A stretch of 56,624 nt of DNA from contig SPQJ01000027.1 in NCBI GenBank assembly GCA_004570425.1, positions 1 through 56,624 of the forward strand, in the 5' to 3' direction. Position 1 is the first letter of the stretch; each line of letters starts with the position of its first letter. Under the pieces are notes generated by a model, which had not been told where the DNA came from, made no database searches, and saw nothing but the letters and a program-made list of their open reading frames with translations. This document shows positions 9,218-16,846 of this stretch, piece after piece. A program made the position numbers and the translations under genes. The DNA comes from Bacillus sp. AZ43. GTDB taxonomy: Bacteria; Actinomycetota; Actinomycetes; Mycobacteriales; Geodermatophilaceae.

Positions 9218-10080
9218 GCCGTTCCGCGCTCCGCACGCTCGCCCTCGTCGGCGCCGGCATCTGCGGCCTCACCGGCTGCACCGGAGCGGAGGCCGACGAG
9301 GGCGACGGGCTCCGGGTGTCCGCCACGTCCTACCCCCTGGCCTACGTCGCCGGGCAGGTGGGCGGCGAGCGCGTGACGGTCATCAACCTGACGCCGCGCG
9401 GCGGCGACAGCCACGGGCTGGAACCGACCCCCGCGGTCGTGGCGTCGCTCGAGGAGGCCGACGTCGTGGTCCACCTGTCCGGCGGCATGCAGCCCGGTGT
9501 CGACGACGCCCTCGGCCAGCAGCCGCCCGAGCACCTGGTCGACGCGGCGGGCCTCGCCGACCTGCCGCCGGACCCGCACTTCTGGCTCGACCCGCTGCGG
9601 ATGGCGGAGCTGGGCGAGCGGGTGGCGGACGGGTTCGCCGCCGCCGACCCGGACCACGCGGAGGAGTACGCCGGCGCGGCCGACCGGCTGACGGCATCGC
9701 TCCGCGAGCTCGACGCGGAGTACGCGACCGCCCTCGGACCGTGCCGGGGCTCGACACTGGTCGCGTCCCACGAGGCGTTCGGCTACCTCGCCGACCGGTA
9801 CGGCCTCCGGCAGGTCGGGGTCACCGGGCTCGATCCGGACGTCGAGCCGTCACCCGCGCGCCTGCGGCGGACGGCGGACGAGGTGCGGGAGACCGGGGCG
9901 CGGACGGTCTTCTTCGAGGCCGCTGCCGGCCCGGACGTGGCCCGCACGCTCGCCGACGAGCTCGGCATCGCGACCGACGTGCTGCACCCCATCGAGAAGG
10001 TGCAGGACGGCGAGACCTATCCGGAGCTCATGCGGGCCAACCTGGCCGCGCTCGAGCGCGGGCTGGTCTGCGACGGCTGA
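9214..10080 (+). CDS. aztC: Zinc ABC transporter substrate-binding lipoprotein, AztC/ZnuA-like
   Basis: 288-residue cluster A-I (SBP_bac_9) binding protein. The lipobox is LTGC with Cys22. Probable zinc ligands lie in GGDSHGLEPTP, DPHFWLDP and ASHEAFGY (three His) with an acidic residue near the C-terminal FEAAAG. It lacks the long His-rich flexible loop of many ZnuA proteins, as expected for AztC, which is loaded by AztD. GTG 9214 overlaps the aztD stop (GTGA), so the pair is co-translated. The membrane and ATPase subunits must be encoded elsewhere. Confidence 0.88.
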   Translation: MSRSALRTLALVGAGICGLTGCTGAEADEGDGLRVSATSYPLAYVAGQVGGERVTVINLTPRGGDSHGLEPTPAVVASLEEADVVVHLSGGMQPGVDDALGQQPPEHLVDAAGLADLPPDPHFWLDPLRMAELGERVADGFAAADPDHAEEYAGAADRLTASLRELDAEYATALGPCRGSTLVASHEAFGYLADRYGLRQVGVTGLDPDVEPSPARLRRTADEVRETGARTVFFEAAAGPDVARTLADELGIATDVLHPIEKVQDGETYPELMRANLAALERGLVCDG

Positions 10081-10089
10081 CGCGGGGAC

Positions 10090-10122
10090 GCCGCCGGCCC
10101 GGCCGCGTGCCGGGCCGGCGGC
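10090..10122. terminator. Bidirectional hairpin terminator between convergent operons
   Basis: A perfect 14-bp stem (GCCGCCGGCCCGGC and its complement) with a 5-nt loop lies between the ends of aztC and the convergent ATPase gene. No U-tract follows, which is common in high-GC actinobacteria. Confidence 0.7.
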
Positions 10123-10132
10123 ATCCGGCGGC

Positions 10133-10738
10133 TCAGTCCCAGTCGACGATGCGGTCGGCGACGGCCTCCAGCAGCGGCCGGTCGTGGGCGACGGCGAGCA
10201 CGCCGATGCCGGCCGGGCGGCAGTGCTCGAGCAGGAGGTGCCAGACGCGCGCCTGGGTGACGGCGTCCAGGCTCGCCGTGATCTCGTCGGCGACCACGTA
10301 CCGCGGCCGGGCCAGCAGCGCCCGCGCCAGGTTGACCCGCTGCAGCTCGCCGCCGCTGATCTCGTGGGGGTAGCGGTCCAGCCACCGGGGATCGACGAGC
10401 TGTCGGTCCAGGCCGTCGATCGCCGCCGTACCCGCGCCGGTGCCGGCGAGGACGTCGCGCACCGTCCAGCGAGGGTCCATCGCCCGGTCGGGGTGCTGCA
10501 GCACCAGCTGCACGGGGTGCGGTCCTCGGCGGCGGCCGGGCGGCTCGCCGTCGACGGTCACCCGTCCGCGGTCGGGGCGCAGGTGCCCGGCGAGCACCCG
10601 GCCGAGGGTGCTCTTCCCCCCTCCGCTGGGTCCGCACAGGCCGACCACCTCCCCGGGGGCCACCCGCAGGCCGGTCCCGGCGAGCACCCACGGCCGCCGG
10701 GGCGCGTAGCGGAACCAGAGGTCATCGGCGCGCAGCAT
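10133..10738 (-). CDS. Nik/Opp-type ABC transporter ATPase (second ATPase, NikE-like)
   Basis: 201 residues, short for the family (usually 250 or more) because the C-terminal oligopeptide-transporter extension is absent; it ends soon after the H-loop region (AVAHDRP). Walker A is GPSGGGKST, signature ISGGELQRV, Walker B YVVADEI. ATG at 10738 overlaps the previous gene's stop (TGATG). It is the last gene of a five-gene importer operon. Nickel as substrate is inferred from the operator upstream of the binding protein; peptides are the alternative. Confidence 0.85.
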   Translation of the reverse strand: MLRADDLWFRYAPRRPWVLAGTGLRVAPGEVVGLCGPSGGGKSTLGRVLAGHLRPDRGRVTVDGEPPGRRRGPHPVQLVLQHPDRAMDPRWTVRDVLAGTGAGTAAIDGLDRQLVDPRWLDRYPHEISGGELQRVNLARALLARPRYVVADEITASLDAVTQARVWHLLLEHCRPAGIGVLAVAHDRPLLEAVADRIVDWD

Positions 10739-11541
10739 CACACCTCCTCCGGGATCCGGAACCCGTTGACCGGCAGCGCCCGCCACATCGCCCGGGTGTA
10801 CGGGTGGACCAGTGCCGAGCCGTCGCCGGTGAAGTCGGCGGGATCGACGGCGTCGACCGTGCGCCCGTCGCGGCAGATCACCACGCGGTCGGCCACCTCC
10901 AGCGCGGCGAGGAGCTCGTGGGTGATCAGCACGACGGCGGCGCCGTCGTCGGCCATCGAGCGGAACTCCCCGAGCGTCGTCCGCACATCGGCGGCACCCA
11001 GGCCGGTCGTGGGCTCGTCGGCGAGCAGCAGCCGCGGGCGGCACATCGTCGCCATCGCCACGAGCACCCGGCGGGCCATGCCGCCGGAGAGCTCGTGCGG
11101 ATACCGGTGCAGCACGTCCGGCCCCAGGCCCCGACGCGCCAGGGCCTCCTCCGCCGCGGCGCGGGGATCGGCCGCGCCGGCGAGCTGCGCCGAGCGGCGC
11201 ACCTGGCGACCCACCGGCGCGAGGGGGTCGAGGAAGCTCGCCGACTGCGGCAGCAGCGTCATCTCCCGGCCGGCGAGCCGGCGCCGGGCGGCGGGGTCGA
11301 CGGGCACGCCGTCGTGGGCGACGGTTCCCCGCTCCACCGCGTTGGGCGGCAGGAGGCCCAGGACCGCGTGCGCCAGGAGGCTCTTGCCGGCGCCGCTGGC
11401 GCCCACCAGGGCGACCACCTCGCCGGCCGACGCCGTGAGGTCCATGCCGGTCAGCGCCGGGACCGTGCGCCGCCGGAGGCCGCGTTGGTACTGGAGGAAG
11501 TCGACCTCCAGGCCGGCCACCTCGAGCAGGGGCCGGCTCAC
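10738..11541 (-). CDS. Nik/Opp-type ABC transporter ATPase (first ATPase, NikD-like)
   Basis: 267 residues. Walker A is GASGAGKS, signature LSGGMARRV, Walker B LLLADEPTTGLG, H-loop ITHELL, and the C-terminal HPYTRAMW that is standard in Dpp/Opp/Nik ATPases (oligo_HPY region). It pairs with the shorter ATPase encoded next. GTG 11541 makes a GTGA overlap with the permease stop. Note GLGAAD rather than GLD after the Walker B/D-loop, a modest departure from consensus. Confidence 0.86.
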   Translation of the reverse strand: MSRPLLEVAGLEVDFLQYQRGLRRRTVPALTGMDLTASAGEVVALVGASGAGKSLLAHAVLGLLPPNAVERGTVAHDGVPVDPAARRRLAGREMTLLPQSASFLDPLAPVGRQVRRSAQLAGAADPRAAAEEALARRGLGPDVLHRYPHELSGGMARRVLVAMATMCRPRLLLADEPTTGLGAADVRTTLGEFRSMADDGAAVVLITHELLAALEVADRVVICRDGRTVDAVDPADFTGDGSALVHPYTRAMWRALPVNGFRIPEEV

Positions 11542-12386
11542 AGGTGGTGGCTCCTCGGGTCGAGCAGGGCCCGGGCGTTCTCGCCGATCGTGTCGACCAG
11601 CTTCACGACGACCAGCAGGCACAGGCCGGGCAGGACGGCGAGCCACCAGGCACCGGCGGTGAGGTAGCGCATCGACTCCGACAGCAGGACGCCGATCGAG
11701 GGCTCCCCGGGGTCGACCCCCAGGCCCAGGAAGGACAGGGCCGCCTCGTGCAGGATCGCGTGCGGGAAGAGCAGCACCGTCCCCACGAGGAAGTGCCCGG
11801 TCAGGTGCCCGGCCAGGTGGTGGCGGGCGATCCACCACCGGCCGCGGCCCAGCTGCCGGGAGACGGCCACGTAGTCCGACGACATGACCTCGCGCGCCCG
11901 CCCGCGGAGCACGCGGGTCAGCGTCGGCCAGTGGGTGACCGCCACGGCGATCACGACGGCCTGCGTGCCCCCGCCCAGGGCGAACGCCAGCAGGATGAGC
12001 AGGACCAGGTGCGGCAGGGCGAGGAACAGGTCGACCAGCCAGCTCACCGCGCGGTCCACGACCCCGCCGAACACGGCCGCCAGGCAGGCCAGCAGCAGCG
12101 CGATCGCGGCCGAGATCAGGGCCGCGGCCACCCCGACGGCGAGGCTGAGCCGGAGCCCGGCCAGCGTCCGGGCCAGCATGTCGCGGCCCAGCCGGTCCGT
12201 GCCGAACCAGTGGTCCGCCGACGGGCCCAGGTTGCGGTCACCCAGGCTCGTGGTCTGCGCGGGGTCGGCCGCCAGGCCCCCGGCGACGACCACGCCGAGG
12301 ACGACGACCAGCGACAGCACGACGTAGGCCAGCGTGCGACGCCGCCGGTCGGCGAGCGCGGCCCGCGGCGCCGCGAGAACGGTCAC
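11538..12386 (-). CDS. Nik/Dpp-type ABC transporter permease (NikC-like)
   Basis: 282 residues, starting with a GTG that overlaps the upstream permease stop (GTGA). A first membrane helix is followed by the conserved NLGPSADHWFGTDRLGRDMLAR block of DppC/NikC permeases. The EAA loop is near SRQLGRGRWWIARHHL, and FLGLGVDPGEPSIGVLLSE near the C-terminus is typical. Forms a heterodimeric channel with the NikB-like subunit. Confidence 0.88.
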   Translation of the reverse strand: MTVLAAPRAALADRRRRTLAYVVLSLVVVLGVVVAGGLAADPAQTTSLGDRNLGPSADHWFGTDRLGRDMLARTLAGLRLSLAVGVAAALISAAIALLLACLAAVFGGVVDRAVSWLVDLFLALPHLVLLILLAFALGGGTQAVVIAVAVTHWPTLTRVLRGRAREVMSSDYVAVSRQLGRGRWWIARHHLAGHLTGHFLVGTVLLFPHAILHEAALSFLGLGVDPGEPSIGVLLSESMRYLTAGAWWLAVLPGLCLLVVVKLVDTIGENARALLDPRSHHL

Positions 12387-13474
12387 CGGGCACCCCGCCC
12401 GGCGGTCTCGGGCTCCGCGGCCGGCGGGAGGGCCTCCGGCGCGGGCGGGGGGACGGCGCGACGTCCGCGGCGGGCGCGCGCCAGCCCCCCGCCGACCCGC
12501 GGGTCGAGCCGGGCGTGCACGAGGTCGCCCAGCTGGTTGCCGACGAACACGAACACCGTCGTGAACAGGGCGATGCCGAGCAGCAGGGGCACGTCCTGCC
12601 CCAGCGCGGCCGCGGTCGTGGCGGCGCCCAGCCCCGGGTAGGAGAACACCTGCTCGGCCAGCACGGATCCGCCGAACAGCTCGCCGAGCGCGGCGAACTG
12701 CAGGAGCACGGCCGGGGCCGCGGCGTTGCGGAGCACGTGGTGGACCACCACACCGCGGGTCGACTCCCCCTGCGCCCGGGCGAACGCGACGTGGTCGCTG
12801 CCCATGGCGTGGATGACCGCGTGCCGGGTGTGCAGGACCACCGGGGCGACCCCGACGACCGACAGCGTCAGCGCCGGAAGGAGCAGGTGGTGCAGCCGGT
12901 CGAGCAGGGTCACCTCGTCGGCCAGCACACCGACCGGAACCGCGCAGCAGACCGGGGTCCAGCCCAGGGACACGGAGAAGACGTAGAGCAGGAGCAGCCC
13001 CACCCAGAACGTGGGCGCCGAGGCCAGCGTGTAGGCCCACCAGCAGATCGCGCGGTCGGCGAACCGGCCGTGGCGGACGCCGGCCAGCACGCCCAGGGCG
13101 AAGCCGAACAGGCCGGACAGCAGCCAGGCGGTCGCCATGAGCGCGAGGCTGGCCGGGAAGCGCTCGGCGATCACCTCGGTCACAGGCTGGTTGAAGGTGA
13201 GCGACCGCCCCAGGTCCCCCTGCAGCAGCTGCCCCACCCACGCGCCGAAGCGCTCCAGCGGTGGCTCGTCGAGGCCCCAGCGCTCGGCGATCTGCGCGCG
13301 CTGGTCGGGGCCGATCGCCGCGAGGTCGCCACCGACGTAGGCGTCCACCGGGTCGACCGGCGAGTGCGCCATGAGGGTGAACGACGCCGCCGCGACCGCC
13401 GCGAGGAGCAGGACCAGCCGCAGGAGGCGGGCGGCGAGCCCGCGCAGCCCGCCGGTCAGCAGGTCCACCGCCAC
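12383..13474 (-). CDS. Nik/Dpp-type ABC transporter permease (NikB-like)
   Basis: 363 residues. The DppB/NikB pattern is clear: an N-terminal helix, a periplasmic segment ending QLLQGDLGRSLTFNQPVTEVI, then five more helices, and the EAA-like AFARAQGESTRGVVVHHVLRNA. GTG 13474 (GGGGAT ribosome-site-like sequence 7 nt upstream) overlaps the binding-protein 3' end by 19 bases; GTG 13468 is an alternative. The proline/arginine-rich C-terminal tail of about 40 residues is longer than usual. Confidence 0.86.
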   Translation of the reverse strand: MAVDLLTGGLRGLAARLLRLVLLLAAVAAASFTLMAHSPVDPVDAYVGGDLAAIGPDQRAQIAERWGLDEPPLERFGAWVGQLLQGDLGRSLTFNQPVTEVIAERFPASLALMATAWLLSGLFGFALGVLAGVRHGRFADRAICWWAYTLASAPTFWVGLLLLYVFSVSLGWTPVCCAVPVGVLADEVTLLDRLHHLLLPALTLSVVGVAPVVLHTRHAVIHAMGSDHVAFARAQGESTRGVVVHHVLRNAAAPAVLLQFAALGELFGGSVLAEQVFSYPGLGAATTAAALGQDVPLLLGIALFTTVFVFVGNQLGDLVHARLDPRVGGGLARARRGRRAVPPPAPEALPPAAEPETAGRGAR

Positions 13475-15093
13475 CCGGCGATCCCCGCGGTGATCGGCCA
13501 GCCGTGGCCGTGCGGCTCGATCTGCGGCGTGCCCACGTCCAGGCACTCGTCGACGAGGTAGGTGTGCTCCAGGTTCACCAGCCACGCCCAGGCGGCGTCG
13601 CCGGCGGGGCCGAAGCCGGTGCCCGGCCCGTCGTACTGGGCCGCGCGCCAGTGCTCGTTCGCCGTCTCCTGGTCGGTGGCCGCCATGGCCGCCTCGAGGT
13701 GCGCGTCGACGTCCGGGTCGGCGTAGAAGCCGGGGTTCCAGTACTCCACACCGGCCTGGCGCGACGAGTACAGGTTGTACATCTCCGTCGGGTCGTGGCT
13801 GCCCCAGCCGAACAGGACCGCGTCGGCGTGCAGGCGCTGGTCGATGACGTCCCAGCTCTCCCCCTGCGCCGACACCTCCAGGCCGATCGGCGCCAGCATG
13901 TCCGCCACGGCCAGGGCCAGCCCCTGGCGGAGGCTGTCGTCGGCCGGGTAGAGCAGCGAGAACGCCGCCGGGACGCCGTCCTTCTCGCGGACGCCGTCGC
14001 CGTCCTCGTCCACCCAGCCGGCCTCCTCCAGCAGCTGCTCGGCGCGCGCCGGATCGGCGTCCTCGATCGCCGATGCGGGCTCGAACCAGGGCAGGGCGTC
14101 GACCGGACCCGTGGCCGGCGAGCCGAAGCCCTCCAGGACGCCCTCGACGAGGGCCTCCCGGTCGACGGCGAGGTTGACGGCCTGCCGCACCGCGAGGTCG
14201 GAGGTGACGTCGTTGCCGATCGGCGCGCCGTCCTGCGTCGTCCGGCCCTCGTCCGGGACGTAGGGGAACGTGATCCCCCGGTTGTCGACCGACCGCACCG
14301 CCACGAGCCGCATGCCCGGGACCTCGGTGGCGGCCAGCTGGCTGGGGACGGCGACCATGTCGACCTGGCCGGCCGAGGCGGCGGCCATGGAGGCGTCCTC
14401 GCCGGTGAACTGGAAGACGATCCGCTCGAAGGCCGGCCGCTCGCCGTAGTAGTCGTCGTTGCGCTCCACGATCAGCTGCTGCCCCTGGTCCCACTGCAGG
14501 AGCCGGAAGGGACCCGAGCCCACGGGCTGCCGCGCGTAGTCCGCGCCGTGCGCGTGCTCGGGGACGATGCCGAGCGAGACCAGGCGGTTGACGAACGTGC
14601 TCTGCGGGCGGACCAGGCGCAGCTCGACGGTGTCCTCGTCGACCACGACGGCCTCGTCGAGGACGGTGACGTCGGTCAGGCCGCCGCTCTCGCTGGCGGT
14701 GGTGAAGGTGTAGGCGACGTCCCGCGCCGTCACGGGCTCCCCGTCGGTGAACACCGCGTCGGTGCGGATGTCGACGGTCCACACCAGCCCGTCCTCGCTC
14801 ACCGACCAGTCGGTGGCCAGGTCGGGGACGACGTCGAGATCCGCGTCGCGGGCGAGGAGCGTCGACTGGAACAGCGGCGAGCCGTACCGGCCCCAGCCGA
14901 GGGTCGGATCGAACCCCTCCTCCGGTTCCCCGCCGATGGCCAGCCGCAGCTCCGCGGGCTCGGAACGGTCGCCGGCGTCGGCGCTCCCGCCGCTGCCGCA
15001 CGCGCCCAGGACGAGGGGTGCGAGGACCACCGGCGCGACCCACCGCCGCGCCGTCCGCCGTCCTGAGCTGCCCAGCCCCGCTCGTCGATGCAC
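13456..15093 (-). CDS. Nik/Dpp-type ABC transporter substrate-binding lipoprotein (family 5)
   Basis: 545 residues. A twin-arginine-like/lipoprotein signal ends in LVLGAC with Cys32. The body is SBP_bac_5: GEPEEGFDPTLGWG, RDVAYTFTTA, VNLAVDREALVEGV, and the C-terminal FGWGSHDPTEMYNLY. This family includes peptide- and nickel-binding proteins. A nickel box lies directly upstream and zinc and cobalt genes are neighbours, so nickel (free or chelated) is the most likely cargo. GTG 15093 follows TAAGGT by 6 nt, so a leaderless mRNA is possible; alternatively AAGG acts as a weak ribosome site. Confidence 0.85.
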   Translation of the reverse strand: MHRRAGLGSSGRRTARRWVAPVVLAPLVLGACGSGGSADAGDRSEPAELRLAIGGEPEEGFDPTLGWGRYGSPLFQSTLLARDADLDVVPDLATDWSVSEDGLVWTVDIRTDAVFTDGEPVTARDVAYTFTTASESGGLTDVTVLDEAVVVDEDTVELRLVRPQSTFVNRLVSLGIVPEHAHGADYARQPVGSGPFRLLQWDQGQQLIVERNDDYYGERPAFERIVFQFTGEDASMAAASAGQVDMVAVPSQLAATEVPGMRLVAVRSVDNRGITFPYVPDEGRTTQDGAPIGNDVTSDLAVRQAVNLAVDREALVEGVLEGFGSPATGPVDALPWFEPASAIEDADPARAEQLLEEAGWVDEDGDGVREKDGVPAAFSLLYPADDSLRQGLALAVADMLAPIGLEVSAQGESWDVIDQRLHADAVLFGWGSHDPTEMYNLYSSRQAGVEYWNPGFYADPDVDAHLEAAMAATDQETANEHWRAAQYDGPGTGFGPAGDAAWAWLVNLEHTYLVDECLDVGTPQIEPHGHGWPITAGIAGWRWTC

Positions 15094-15105
15094 GGGCCGA
15101 CCTTA

Positions 15106-15122
15106 TTGCAAAGAACTCGCAG
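15106..15122 (-). promoter_or_regulatory. Nur-type nickel box upstream of the Nik-like operon
   Basis: The top strand reads TTGCAA-N5-TCGCAG, against the Streptomyces Nur consensus tTGCaa-N5-ttGCAA. One half is exact and the other keeps T, G, C, A. It ends 12 nt before the GTG of the binding-protein gene and abuts the candidate -10 TAAGGT, so occupancy would block transcription. Confidence 0.55.
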
Positions 15123-15136
15123 GAAGGCCCTCGCCC

Positions 15137-16846
15137 CTAGCCGGGCCGGACGACGGTGAGCGGGAGCAGGCGCAGGGCCCCGGGGGCGGACGCGGGCACG
15201 ACCGGCCGGCGCGGCGGCACGGGTGCGACCGGGCGGTAGGGCGCGCCCGGCGCCGGCCGCGGGTCGGCCTCGCCCTTGTTGGGCCACAGCGCCGCCGCCC
15301 GCTCGGCCTGGGCGGTGATGGTCAGGGAGGGGTTCACGCCCAGGTTCGCCGAGACCGCCGAGCCGTCGACCACCGACAGCCCCGGATAGCCGTGCACCCG
15401 GTGGTAGGCGTCGACGACGCCGTCCTCGGGGGTGGCGCCGATGGCGCAGCCGCCGAGGAAGTGCGCGGTCATCGGGATGTTCACCAGCTCGGTCATCGCT
15501 CCGCCCGGGTCGCCCCCGATCTTCGCCGCGATGCGGCGGACCGCCTCGTGGCCGCCCGGGATCCAGGTGGGCACGGGCTCGCCCGGACCCGGCCGGCTGG
15601 TCAGCCGCCGGCCGAACCGCGAGCGGCGCCCGGAGACGACGATGCTGTTGTCCCGGCTCTGCATGACCAGCGCGATCACGGTGCGCTCCGACCAGCCCCG
15701 GACCGAGAGGCTGCGCAGGAACGCGCCGGGGTTCCGGACGACGACGCCGATCGCCTTCAGCCAGCGCGGCAGCCGGCCGCCGCCGTCGACCAGCACCGTC
15801 TGCAGCAGCCCGATCGCGTTGCTGCCCTTGCCGTAGCGCACCGGCTCGAGGTGGGTGTGCTCGTCGAGGTGGAACGACGAGGTGATCGCCACCCCGCGGC
15901 TGTAGTCGGTGGGCCCGCCGCGCCGGCCGGTCGCGGCCAGCACCGCCTCGGAGTTCGTGCGGGTCTGGTGGCCCAGGCGCGGCGAGAGCCGCGGCAGGGT
16001 GCCGTCGTCCTTCATGGCGTGCAGCAGGCGCTGGGTGCCGTAGGTGCCGGCGGCCAGCACCACCTGGTCGCAGGTCCAGCGCCGGACCGTGCGCTTCCTC
16101 AGCCACGCACCCGTGCGGACCGCCTCCACCTCCCAGCCCCCGCCGGACCGGGGCCGCACCCGGGTCACCGTCGTCATGGGCTCGACCACGGCGCCGCCGC
16201 GCTCGGCGAGGAAGAGGTAGTTCTTCACCAGGGTGTTCTTGCCGCCGACGCGGCAGCCGGTCATGCAGGAGCCGCACTCGGTGCAGCCGGTCCGGTCGGG
16301 GCCGGCCCCGCCGAAGTACGGGTCGGGCACCGTCACCCCCGGCTCGCCGTAGAAGATGCCGACCGGCGTGGACACGAACGTCTCGCCGACGCCCATCTCG
16401 TCGGCGACCTCGCGGAAGATCTCGTCGGCCGCCGTCGTCGTCGGGTTGGTGGTGACGCCGAGCATCCGGCTCGCCTGCTCGTAGTAGGGGGCGAGCTCGG
16501 CCTCCCAGTCGGTGATGCCGGCCCACTGCGGGTCGCGGAAGTACGCGCTCGGCGGCTTGTAGAGGGTGTTGGCGTAGTTCAGCGACCCGCCGCCGACGCC
16601 GGCACCGGCCATGACCAGGACGTCGGGCAGCAGGTGGATCCGCTGCACTCCGTAGCAGCCGAGCTGCGGCGCCCACAGGTAGCGGCGGAGGTCCCACGAC
16701 GTCCTCGGCAGCTCGTCGTCGGCGAACCGCCGTCCGGACTCGAGGACCGTGACCCGGTAACCCTTCTCGGTCAGCCGCAACGCGGTGACGCTGCCGCCGA
16801 AGCCGCTGCCGACCACGACGACGTCGGTGTGCTCAGTCCTGGGCAC
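15137..16846 (-). CDS. GMC-family flavoprotein oxidoreductase (cholesterol oxidase-like)
   Basis: 569 residues. The FAD dinucleotide fold is VVVVGSGFGGSV near the N-terminus; GAGVGGGSLNYANTL is the second flavin block; and HFLGGCAIG plus VDGSAVSANLGVNPSLTITA near the C-terminus are the ChoD-type signature. Residues 188-198 contain Cys at 188, 191, 194 and 198 (CxxCxxCxxxC), a ferredoxin-like spacing. Substrate is unknown; a steroid or other alcohol is plausible. GTG 16846 is preferred over 16852 because GGAGG then lies 5 nt upstream. It overlaps the monooxygenase 3' end, so the two are coupled. Confidence 0.85.
   Translation of the reverse strand: MPRTEHTDVVVVGSGFGGSVTALRLTEKGYRVTVLESGRRFADDELPRTSWDLRRYLWAPQLGCYGVQRIHLLPDVLVMAGAGVGGGSLNYANTLYKPPSAYFRDPQWAGITDWEAELAPYYEQASRMLGVTTNPTTTAADEIFREVADEMGVGETFVSTPVGIFYGEPGVTVPDPYFGGAGPDRTGCTECGSCMTGCRVGGKNTLVKNYLFLAERGGAVVEPMTTVTRVRPRSGGGWEVEAVRTGAWLRKRTVRRWTCDQVVLAAGTYGTQRLLHAMKDDGTLPRLSPRLGHQTRTNSEAVLAATGRRGGPTDYSRGVAITSSFHLDEHTHLEPVRYGKGSNAIGLLQTVLVDGGGRLPRWLKAIGVVVRNPGAFLRSLSVRGWSERTVIALVMQSRDNSIVVSGRRSRFGRRLTSRPGPGEPVPTWIPGGHEAVRRIAAKIGGDPGGAMTELVNIPMTAHFLGGCAIGATPEDGVVDAYHRVHGYPGLSVVDGSAVSANLGVNPSLTITAQAERAAALWPNKGEADPRPAPGAPYRPVAPVPPRRPVVPASAPGALRLLPLTVVRPG

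Noticed and set aside
12383-15043. 886-residue frame covering the NikB-like permease and most of the binding-protein gene
   Set aside because: Only the last 363 codons show a permease; the remainder is an arginine/glycine-rich shadow of the binding-protein gene.
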